Assembly (NCBI GenBank): GCA_036562185.1
Contig: DATCKN010000111.1
Location: 1 to 12,766 of the forward strand
DNA length: 12,766 bases
Origin: Thermoclostridium sp036562185
Lineage (GTDB): Bacteria; Bacillota; Clostridia; DSM-8532
Direction: 5' to 3'
This document shows, piece by piece, positions 6,173 through 12,512 of the stretch (positions are counted from its first letter, which is position 1; each line of letters begins with the position of its first letter). A program made the translations under genes and the position numbers. Under the pieces are notes generated by a model that had not been told where the DNA came from, did not search any database, and saw only the letters and a list, made by a program, of their open reading frames with translations.

Positions 6173-6452
6173 ATGCAGACAAAATATATAAATTTTAACA
6201 TTATATAAGAAAAAATACATAATATTATAAATTCTATAGAAGACACAAATTCTATTTATGTTTAAAAACTATTCCTGATAAATTCATGATTGTAAATATC
6301 TTCTTGGGAGGTTCAGAAATATTAACCGTACATATACTATAAAATTACATGAAAAATGTAGTGAATTTTGTGTATGAAAAGTGTTAAAGAAAATTAAGGA
6401 TAAAAGCAGTGAATCAAGTTAAAGCTGCCGTCCGGTGGCTTTAACTTTTTTT
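6173..6452 (+). ncRNA. candidate non-coding transcript between an orphan promoter and a strong terminator
   Basis: The interval between the promoter-like sequence at 6140-6168 and the terminator at 6416-6452 would give an RNA of about 280 bases. No normal reading frame lies within it. The one good ribosome binding site, GGGAGG at 6306-6311, is followed at the right distance only by ATT 6321, opening an 18-codon frame (INRTYTIK... ending HEKCSEFCV). It matches no RNA family I recognise; 6S, tmRNA and SRP RNA hallmarks are absent. It may be a regulatory RNA, a leader-peptide unit, or the shell of a lost gene. Confidence 0.35.
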
Positions 6453-6453
6453 A
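6416..6453 (+). terminator. strong intrinsic terminator with no obvious upstream gene
   Basis: AAGTTAAAGCTGCC (6416-6429) pairs with GGTGGCTTTAACTT (6434-6447) in 14 pairs, two of them G-U, around the loop GTCC. It is followed by an uninterrupted seven-T run at 6446-6452. It separates the gene-free stretch from the promoter of the GntR operon. Confidence 0.88.
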
Positions 6454-6517
6454 TTGCAATCAGCTTTGGTTAAAGTAAATCATAACCGGGAAAGGCGAGA
6501 GTTTTATGAAATATATA

Positions 6518-6546
6518 TTGACACTGGGTGTAATATTGTATATATT
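6518..6546 (+). promoter_or_regulatory. promoter of the gntR-ABC exporter operon
   Basis: TTGACA at 6518-6523 and TATATT at 6541-6546 are separated by exactly 17 bases. The expected start, near 6553, lies inside the palindrome described separately, giving a leader of about 24 bases. Confidence 0.85.
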
Positions 6547-6565
6547 ATATATATACAATATTACA
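6529..6565. promoter_or_regulatory. 37-bp palindromic operator over the -10 region
   Basis: TGTAATATTGTATATAT (6529-6545) and ATATATACAATATTACA (6549-6565) are perfect 17-base inverted arms around TAT. The palindrome covers the promoter spacer, the -10 box and the start site, and it ends where the gntR ribosome binding site begins. Such placement would block the polymerase. The GntR-family regulator encoded 12 bases later is the natural candidate to bind it. Confidence 0.8.
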
Positions 6566-6576
6566 GGTGGTGCTAA

Positions 6577-6951
6577 ATGGATATTATCATCAGCAACTCC
6601 AGCGGGCAGCCCATTTATGAGCAGATTGCGACACAAATAAAGAACCTGATTATATCAGGAGAGCTAAAAGAAGGGGATGCACTGCCTTCCATGAGGCTTT
6701 TGGCTAAAGAATTGAGAATAAGTGTTATTACAACAAAAAGAGCCTACGAAGAGCTTGAGCGGGAGGGGTTCATTACTTCCGTCACCGGTAAAGGAAGCTT
6801 TGTTGCAGCAAAGAACGTAGATTTGATAAGGGAACATCAATTGAGAGAAATTGAAGAACATATGAAAAAGATTGTGGAAAAATCAATAGCTTGTGGTCTT
6901 ACGCTGGATGAATTAATTGAAATGTTGAAACTTTTTTATGAAGGAGAGTAA
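6577..6951 (+). CDS. GntR-family transcriptional regulator, YtrA subfamily
   Basis: The product has 124 residues: one N-terminal winged helix-turn-helix and a short helical tail for dimerisation, the compact YtrA layout. The start PIYEQIATQIKNLIISGEL is at residues 12-30 and LPSMRLLAKELRISVITTKRAY, containing the recognition helix, at 36-57. The wing is FITSVTGKGSFV at 65-76. ATG 6577 follows AGGTGG at 6565-6570. The gene overlaps nothing but is only 2 bases from the ABC ATPase gene, whose ribosome binding site AAGGAGAG is inside the 3' end of gntR, so translation is probably coupled. Known YtrA-type regulators repress an adjacent ABC transporter operon and respond to cell-envelope antibiotics. 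The palindrome upstream supports autoregulation. The inducer here is unknown. Confidence 0.94.
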   Translation: MDIIISNSSGQPIYEQIATQIKNLIISGELKEGDALPSMRLLAKELRISVITTKRAYEELEREGFITSVTGKGSFVAAKNVDLIREHQLREIEEHMKKIVEKSIACGLTLDELIEMLKLFYEGE

Positions 6952-6953
6952 GT

Positions 6954-7823
6954 ATGACAGAAGCATTAAAACTTGTAAATGTATCAAAGCATTATAAAGA
7001 TTTTTCGCTGAAGCAGGTAAACCTCAGTCTGCCTGCCGGATGTATCATGGGATTTATAGGTGAAAACGGTGCAGGTAAAACAACGACGATAAAACTTATA
7101 CTGGATCTGATTAAAAGGGATGAGGGGCGTATTTTTGTCCTTGGAAAAGACAATCAGAAAGATTTAAAGAGTGTAAAGGAAAATATTGGTGTAGTAATGG
7201 AAGACTGTTTTTTCCCTGAAAACCACACAGCTTCCAGTGTGAACAAAATTCTCAGAGGGATATACGGTACATGGGATGTTAACAGGTTCAATTCTTATCT
7301 CAGGCAGTTTTCAATCCCTGCTGATAAGCAGATAAAGGACTATTCAAAAGGAATGAAAATGAAACTGTCAATTGCAGCGGCATTATCCCATGACAGTAAA
7401 CTGTTAATCCTGGATGAGGCAACAAACGGTCTGGATCCTGTTATCCGGGATGAAATCCTGGATGTTTTTCTGGAATTTATCCAGGACGAAAGCCATTCTA
7501 TTTTTATATCGTCTCATATTATCAGCGATCTGGAGAAGGTGTGCGATTATATCACTTTCATTCACAAAGGCAGCATTGTTTTCAGCGAAAGCAAGGATGA
7601 ACTGCTGAACTTGTACGGTATATTAAAGTGTTCCGAGAAAGATTTCAGCAGGATAAATCCTGAAGCGGTAATAGGTTACCGGAAGAGCCAGTTCGGAGTG
7701 GAAGCTTTGGTTAAGAAAAAACTGGTAAGGGGTAATTTTGTTATAGACCGGACAAGTATTGAAGAGATTATGCTGTTCTATACCAACCGTTCCAAAGAAA
7801 AACAGTTGGAAGTCAGGCATTAA
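6954..7823 (+). CDS. ABC transporter ATP-binding protein (YtrB/BcrA-like exporter ATPase)
   Basis: The 289-residue protein holds one nucleotide-binding domain. Walker A is GENGAGKTT at 36-44, the signature is the degenerate YSKGM at 129-133, Walker B with its D-loop is LLILDEATNGLDP at 149-161, and the switch histidine is H187 in SSHI. Where the Q-loop glutamine is expected, the sequence reads IGVVMED, with E82. Glutamate here also occurs in related drug-exporter ATPases. The roughly 75-residue C-terminal extension is variable. It would power the ABC-2 permease encoded next, probably as a dimer on the cytoplasmic face. The substrate cannot be read from the sequence; peptide antibiotics or lipids are common for this group. 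Confidence 0.94.
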   Translation: MTEALKLVNVSKHYKDFSLKQVNLSLPAGCIMGFIGENGAGKTTTIKLILDLIKRDEGRIFVLGKDNQKDLKSVKENIGVVMEDCFFPENHTASSVNKILRGIYGTWDVNRFNSYLRQFSIPADKQIKDYSKGMKMKLSIAAALSHDSKLLILDEATNGLDPVIRDEILDVFLEFIQDESHSIFISSHIISDLEKVCDYITFIHKGSIVFSESKDELLNLYGILKCSEKDFSRINPEAVIGYRKSQFGVEALVKKKLVRGNFVIDRTSIEEIMLFYTNRSKEKQLEVRH

Positions 7824-7848
7824 TCTTTACGGGAATGGAGGAATGAAT

Positions 7849-8457
7849 ATGAAAGGGCTTATATTAAAGGACCTGTATAATCTGAGCAAGCAATATAAAA
7901 TTGTACTGATACTGGTCGTTTTCTATCTTGTTATTTCTTTGACAAATGAAGACTCCAGTTTTTTCGGCGGTGTGGTAACAATATTAATGGTGATGCAATT
8001 AGTAACGGCTATTGCATATGACGAAAAATCAAAGTGGGACAGATATGCTCTTGCAATGCCAATTTCCAGAACAGATTTGGTATTAAGCAAGTATCTATTG
8101 GGTGGTATTTTACTGGCCATTGCTTTTGCAGCCAACTTTATTTTTGGTATGGCTTCAGGTTCAGAGCCCATTGAAACACTGATTATATCAGTAGCAATGA
8201 CAGGAGTAGGATTATTATTCATGTTTCTAATACTTCCGTTTTTGTTTAAATTCGGTGTGGAAAAAGGGCGATACATTGCAATGCTTATTTTCTTTATCCC
8301 TACCGGGGTTCTTGTAATCGTGTCAAAGATGGGCCTGCAACTGCCGGATGAAGATTTTATGAGTGTATTTCCCGTGATTGGCATATTGGTTCTTATACTG
8401 GCAGGGATAATTTCAGTCAGTGCATCACTTGCTATTTTCAAAAAGAAAGAGGTATAG
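7849..8457 (+). CDS. ABC-2 type transporter permease
   Basis: The product has 202 residues from ATG 7849, seven bases after GGAGG at 7837-7841. The ATG at 7843 is too close to this site, and more distal starts overlap the ATPase gene. It begins MKGLILKDLYNL, the usual opening of the ABC2_membrane_5 group. Six membrane segments are visible at about 17-31, 38-56, 82-101, 110-131, 141-159 and 172-197. The cytoplasmic stretch WDRYALAMPISRTDLVLSKYL at 63-83 is the recognisable family motif. The last residues KKKEV are basic or charged and cytoplasmic. It pairs with the upstream ATPase to form an exporter; a homodimer is likely because no second permease gene is present. Confidence 0.92.
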   Translation: MKGLILKDLYNLSKQYKIVLILVVFYLVISLTNEDSSFFGGVVTILMVMQLVTAIAYDEKSKWDRYALAMPISRTDLVLSKYLLGGILLAIAFAANFIFGMASGSEPIETLIISVAMTGVGLLFMFLILPFLFKFGVEKGRYIAMLIFFIPTGVLVIVSKMGLQLPDEDFMSVFPVIGILVLILAGIISVSASLAIFKKKEV

Positions 8458-8510
8458 GCATAAGTTTAAAAGTCATCTGTCCGGGTTAATAATTGTCAAG
8501 AGGTGAGCGG

Positions 8511-9713
8511 ATGGAAAAAATTAATCTGACCAAAAAGCAGGCACGGATTTTCATGCTTTCGAAACATGGGCTTATAGGCGAATATAAGTTTGCCGGCAAA
8601 CAGGGTATACTTGATTTTGTCCTGCAGGCAGGCTGCATTCAATATGACCCGATAGACGTATGCGGCAAGAATTCCGAGCTTGTTCTTCAATCCAGGGTAA
8701 AAGGGTTCAATAAACAGATGCTCTATTCGCTTTTGTACGAGGACAGAAAACTTATTGACTATTTCGATAAAAACCTGTCAATAATGAGGACAGAAGACTG
8801 GCCTTACTTCTGGCGTTACCGTGAAGCATACAGGACCGGGGGCAGAAGCCATGACGAGGTCAAAGCTGTAAGTGAGGAAATAAAAAATATCATTCGTGAA
8901 AAAGGCCCTGTTTCTTCAGCAGATATCGGATTCGATGAAAAGGTACACTGGTACTGGAGCAATACGAAGCTTTCCCGTGCGGCTCTGGAAACTATGTATT
9001 TCTGCGGTGATTTGGTGATACATCATAAAAAAGGAACAGTCAAATATTACGATCTTGCTGAAAAATATATTGATGCAGAATTGTTGAACCTAAAACCACA
9101 AACTGATGAATTGGAGCACCAGAAATGGCGGGTATTGCGTCGGATTGGTGCTGTGGGGCTTCTTTGGAACAAACCTTCCGATGCATGGTTAAACATCAAT
9201 GGATTGAATGCTTCTGCCCGGAATGAGATTTTCAAGCAGTTGCTGGCCGAGGATAAAATCCTTGAAATCTCTGTTGCAGGCGTAAAAGACGCTCTGTATT
9301 GCCTGAAATCAGATCAAGAACTGCTTGAATCGATACTGGAAGAGCCTGAACTTAAAGCCCGGTGTGAACTGATTGCCCCTCTTGACAATATTCTTTGGGA
9401 CAGGCGGCTTATTAAAACTTTGTTTGATTTTGACTATAAATGGGAGATATATACCACGAAATCACAGAGAAAATATGGTTACTATGTTCTTCCTCTGCTG
9501 TACGGAGACCGCTTTATCGGAAGGGTTGAGCCTGTGAGAAACAGTAAGGAAGGAGTACTGGAAGTTAAAAACATCTGGTATGAGGACGATTTTGCTCCGG
9601 CAGAGGAAGCTGAAAAAGAAATCGGCAAATGTCTTGAAAGATTTGCAGACTTTAATGAGTGCAAAAACGTTATATATAATGCATATGATGATCATGATAA
9701 AAACACAGAATAA
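8511..9713 (+). CDS. YcaQ/AlkX-type winged-helix DNA glycosylase
   Basis: The product has 400 residues from ATG 8511, preceded by AGAGGTGA. An upstream TTG at 8493 lies before that site and is not favoured. The protein belongs to the HTH_42 family. It has tandem winged helices and the conserved late block with WDRR at 296-299, followed by FDFDYKWEIYTTKSQRKYGY and LPLLYGDRFIGRVEP. Early in the protein, GCIQYDPID carries Q44 and D46, the QxD catalytic pattern of the E. coli YcaQ (AlkX) branch. AlkZ of Streptomyces has QxQ instead. Studied members remove alkylated bases and unhook interstrand crosslinks. It lies 53 bases after the permease with no terminator seen, so it may share that operon. 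Confidence 0.9.
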   Translation: MEKINLTKKQARIFMLSKHGLIGEYKFAGKQGILDFVLQAGCIQYDPIDVCGKNSELVLQSRVKGFNKQMLYSLLYEDRKLIDYFDKNLSIMRTEDWPYFWRYREAYRTGGRSHDEVKAVSEEIKNIIREKGPVSSADIGFDEKVHWYWSNTKLSRAALETMYFCGDLVIHHKKGTVKYYDLAEKYIDAELLNLKPQTDELEHQKWRVLRRIGAVGLLWNKPSDAWLNINGLNASARNEIFKQLLAEDKILEISVAGVKDALYCLKSDQELLESILEEPELKARCELIAPLDNILWDRRLIKTLFDFDYKWEIYTTKSQRKYGYYVLPLLYGDRFIGRVEPVRNSKEGVLEVKNIWYEDDFAPAEEAEKEIGKCLERFADFNECKNVIYNAYDDHDKNTE

Positions 9714-9769
9714 TTGAGTGGGGTTTTTTAACCTTTGTGTTCGATGAGATGGATTTGAAGGAGAGTAAA

Positions 9770-10708
9770 ATGGATAGCAGCAGCTTAAAAGAGATAAGGA
9801 ATAATATTGCAGTTCTGCCCGTGTTGCGTGAAAGAGCTGAAAATCTGCGCGAACGTATTCGGGAAGCCAAGCGCGAAGTTGGAATGTTACTGGAAAAGTA
9901 TGAAAAAGAGTGTCTGGATGTTGAACAACTTAAAAACAGTTCTTTCTCTGCCTTTTTGTTGAAAATAGTTGGAAAATACGAGGGAAGGCTCGAAAAAGAA
10001 GAACAGGAAATAATAGCGGCAAAACTGGAATATGACCGGGCCTACCAGAAGGTGGGGGAACTGGAAAAAGAGCTTGGAGAACTCGAAAACAGGATTATTG
10101 ATCTGAAAAAGCAGGAATTAATTTATGAAACAGAGGTAAAAAAGCGCGAGCAAATGTTGTTAAGCCAAATGGACACGGAGAAATCCAAACAGTATATGAA
10201 GCTGGAACAAGAAAGGGAGTTTATCCAAAGGCAGATTGTTGAAATAAATGAAGCCATTCAGGCTGCGAACAGGGCCAGGATTACTGCCCGGACCGTAATG
10301 GAGCATCTTGAAAGCGCAGAAAACTGGGCAACCTATGATGTGTGGTTTAAAGGCGGAATTATAAGCCATATGGCAAAGTATGATCATATCGATCAGGCTG
10401 AGGCCGATTTTAACAGACTGTCTTCACAGCTTAGGGATTTAAGGAAAGAACTTTCGGACATAAATGTATATGAAGCGCCCGGATTGGCAGAAATTGATTC
10501 CGCAACCAGGGCCATTGATTTTTGGTTTGACAATATTTTTACCGATTTAAGCGTCAGAAACAGGATAAGGGATAATATGGACCAGGTAAGAAATGTTTAC
10601 GGAAAACTGGCAAGGGTTATTACCAATATCGAAAGCAGGAGAAGGGAATTTCAACAGAGACTGGAAGAAATTGAGTATCTGAAAAATGAGCTCATTTTAT
10701 CGCTATAG
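9770..10708 (+). CDS. coiled-coil protein of unknown function
   Basis: The product has 312 residues from ATG 9770, six bases after GGAG in AAGGAGAG (9758-9765). An in-frame GTG at 9737 has no such site. No signal peptide or membrane segment is seen, so it is probably cytoplasmic. Residues about 15-55 and 70-175 are strongly charged heptad-like helices (for example KVGELEKELGELENRI). Then comes a likely conserved core, SAENWATYDVWFKGG followed by ISHMAKYDHIDQA, at 182-210. A second helical part at 275-310 closes the protein. I recall similar ENW...GG...SxMAKxxxID cores in uncharacterised Firmicute proteins but no function. It follows the glycosylase gene by 56 bases with no clear terminator. 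No terminator was found before the convergent gene. Confidence 0.85.
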   Translation: MDSSSLKEIRNNIAVLPVLRERAENLRERIREAKREVGMLLEKYEKECLDVEQLKNSSFSAFLLKIVGKYEGRLEKEEQEIIAAKLEYDRAYQKVGELEKELGELENRIIDLKKQELIYETEVKKREQMLLSQMDTEKSKQYMKLEQEREFIQRQIVEINEAIQAANRARITARTVMEHLESAENWATYDVWFKGGIISHMAKYDHIDQAEADFNRLSSQLRDLRKELSDINVYEAPGLAEIDSATRAIDFWFDNIFTDLSVRNRIRDNMDQVRNVYGKLARVITNIESRRREFQQRLEEIEYLKNELILSL

Positions 10709-10733
10709 CCTGTTTATTTAATTGGCTTACCGG

Positions 10734-11705
10734 TTAAACCGTTTCCTCTGTGGATAGCAATGTACCGGCAATGGCCTTTTTTGCTTTTTTGTACTGTTCG
10801 CCATCTTTCTTGGATAGCTTGATATTCTTAATACCTTCAGCAGTACAGACTTCAAGCTGTACGTAACCACTGTGGACAAGAGGATGCCTCAGTACCCGCA
10901 TACCTTGTGTATTGCATTTTTCGCGTACCACGCATATATATGAGAATTTTTCATCTTCAAAAGGAGCTTCTCCTCCTTTAAGCCGGCGATGCAGCCTGCT
11001 TCTGCTGATACGGCAGGTGAAATGGCACCAGTCATTCCCTTCTTTCGGACAGGCATTCTGATGGGTACAGGGAGATACGATGTTAGCGCCAAGCTCAATA
11101 AGCAAATGGCGGGCATCCATTAAGTTCGAGTAACCTGCAGGCGTTCCGGGTTCCACAATAAGAAACATCATTTCAGAAGATGACCACAGTTTTTCAATAA
11201 CTTCCTTTCTCTTATTTACGGATATTTCATTAAGCACATATGCAGCAATAACCAGATCTGCTTTCGGGATATCTGCTGTGACCAAATCTCCTTTTATCCA
11301 TTCTGCTTTGCGAAGGGGCTCAGGGCCATACTTCATTAATTCACTGCCAATGTCATGCATTACTGTTTCTTTTTCAATGCATGTTATATTGTCCAAATCC
11401 AATATTGAATCCGCCGCCCATGAAGCTGCACCTGTGCCTGCACCTGCGTCAACCAGGGTCTTTGGTCTGCATCGGGCCATTAACATACTATTCTCAAGTG
11501 CTGTATAAATTGCGCCGAATGTTGCGGGCATTCGCGATGCGGCGTAAGCCAATGCCTCTGTTTTATCGGTTATTAGCCGTTCTCCTTTTCCCCGCTGAGA
11601 CCTGTAGCGCATACTGATGTTTTGCGCATCGGTTAAAAGTTCACTGTGAGAGACACTTTCCAGCAGGTTTTCAATTGCCGAACGAAGCGACTGCGGTAAT
11701 TCCAT
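10734..11705 (-). CDS. Rsm22/METTL17-like methyltransferase with iron-sulfur cysteines
   Basis: The product has 323 residues, with ATG at 11703-11705 and GGAG seven bases upstream on this strand. The SAM-binding motif I is VDAGAGTGAASW at 85-96, then ADLVIAAYVLNEIS at 149-162 and VEPGTPAGY at 184-192. Four cysteines, C213, C219, C227 and C231, lie in SPCTHQNACP and DWCHFTC. They match the cluster-binding pattern of Rsm22 and METTL17. After them comes SRLHRRLKGGEAPFEDEKFSY, also typical. In mitochondria these proteins act in assembly or function of the small ribosomal subunit; bacterial homologues are little studied. A role in ribosome maturation is inferred. The gene stands alone and converges on the coiled-coil gene 25 bases away. 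Confidence 0.9.
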   Translation of the reverse strand: MELPQSLRSAIENLLESVSHSELLTDAQNISMRYRSQRGKGERLITDKTEALAYAASRMPATFGAIYTALENSMLMARCRPKTLVDAGAGTGAASWAADSILDLDNITCIEKETVMHDIGSELMKYGPEPLRKAEWIKGDLVTADIPKADLVIAAYVLNEISVNKRKEVIEKLWSSSEMMFLIVEPGTPAGYSNLMDARHLLIELGANIVSPCTHQNACPKEGNDWCHFTCRISRSRLHRRLKGGEAPFEDEKFSYICVVREKCNTQGMRVLRHPLVHSGYVQLEVCTAEGIKNIKLSKKDGEQYKKAKKAIAGTLLSTEETV

Positions 11706-11776
11706 AACTCTACTCCGGTTTCAAAATATACTCGTTAATACTTTGTGATAAAATTGCCAACTCGATTCAAGTAAAT

Positions 11777-11806
11777 ATTTTATGTTCTTTTCAGGTTTCC
11801 TGTCAA
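11777..11806 (-). promoter_or_regulatory. promoter of the Rsm22-like gene
   Basis: Read on the minus strand, TTGACA (complement of 11801-11806) and TAAAAT (complement of 11777-11782) are 18 bases apart. The spacer begins with part of a small inverted repeat CAGG-AAA-CCTG (complement of 11792-11802) that overlaps the -35 box and could be a regulatory site. The leader would be about 65 bases. Confidence 0.6.
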
Positions 11807-11889
11807 TAATTTAAGGAAGCTATTTGCACTGTTTAGCAAGCGGAAGAATAAGCAGTCTAAATAACAGGGCATCAGCTGCCACAAATTCG

Positions 11890-11918
11890 TTAGAAAATAC
11901 TGCTGATTGTGATATAAT
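11890..11918 (+). promoter_or_regulatory. extended -10 promoter of the GNAT-murG unit
   Basis: A perfect TATAAT at 11913-11918 is preceded by TG at 11910-11911, an extended -10 element. The -35 region, TTAGAA at 11890-11895 with 17-base spacing, is weak, as is usual for extended -10 promoters. The leader to the acetyltransferase gene is about 70 bases; no riboswitch motif was seen in it. Confidence 0.7.
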
Positions 11919-11993
11919 TACGAAGGTGGCCTGTAATAACGGGATTTATTTTTATCACAGAAGATTTTAACTGTTAAGGAACGGGATGAAAAA

Positions 11994-12497
11994 ATGGAAT
12001 TTCGCAGAGCTGTATCTGCCGACTTGAATGAAATTTTAGAAATTATCAGACAGGCTCAGGATTACTTTAAAAATAAGGGAATAGATCAATGGCAGAACAA
12101 TTACCCAAACGAAGAAGTAATAAATAACGACATAGAAAGTAAAAAAGGGTATGTCCTTGTCGATGGTGATATTATTGTTGGTACCGTATCTGTCTCTTTT
12201 GACGGGGAAAAGACCTATGATTATATAGAAGGCGAATGGTTATCCAACGGTGATTACGCAGTGGTTCACAGAATTGCGGTCAGGATGGATTATAAGGGGA
12301 AAGGGCTGGCATCTGTCATATTGAAAAACATTGAACATATGTGCCTTAAGGAAGGCATACATAGTATTAAGGTGGACACTCACGAAGATAACAGGTCAAT
12401 GCAAAGGCTGCTTCAAAAAAACCGGTTTACGTATTGCGGCGTTATATATTTGCAGGACGGCAGCAAAAGACTGGCCTATGAAAAATTGTTGATTTGA
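11994..12497 (+). CDS. GNAT-family N-acetyltransferase
   Basis: The product has 167 residues, a single GNAT domain spanning nearly the whole protein. The acetyl-CoA binding region VHRIAVRMDYKGKGLASVIL is at 91-110, with the KGKGLA turn that holds the pyrophosphate. The following helix and strand end in DTHEDNRSMQRLLQKNRF at 128-145, typical of the fold. The N terminus EFRRAVSADLNEILEI is the usual first strand and helix. ATG 11994 is preceded by CGGGATGA and AAGGA, a moderate ribosome binding site. The substrate, whether a small molecule or a protein, cannot be told. murG begins 15 bases after the stop, so the two genes are probably co-transcribed. Confidence 0.9.
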   Translation: MEFRRAVSADLNEILEIIRQAQDYFKNKGIDQWQNNYPNEEVINNDIESKKGYVLVDGDIIVGTVSVSFDGEKTYDYIEGEWLSNGDYAVVHRIAVRMDYKGKGLASVILKNIEHMCLKEGIHSIKVDTHEDNRSMQRLLQKNRFTYCGVIYLQDGSKRLAYEKLLI

Positions 12498-12512
12498 ACA
12501 GGAGCGATTGGA

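Noticed and set aside
6507..6641. 44-codon frame starting MKYILTLGVILYILYIYN, overlapping gntR
   Set aside because: Its start lies upstream of the mapped-by-eye promoter, so the operon transcript would not contain it. The hydrophobic look comes from the AT-rich palindrome.
7759..7848. N-terminal extension of the permease overlapping the ATPase gene
   Set aside because: The strong ribosome binding site at 7835-7841 and the family start MKGLILKDLY place initiation at 7849.
9720..9736. GGTTTTTTAACC after the glycosylase gene as a terminator
   Set aside because: Only a four-pair stem around T residues, with no following T run on the coding strand; too weak to claim.
10731..10741. CGGTTAAACCG palindrome at the 3' end of the Rsm22-like gene as a terminator or operator
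   Set aside because: The stem is five pairs with a one-base centre, cannot form a hairpin and has no T run; probably chance at a stop codon.
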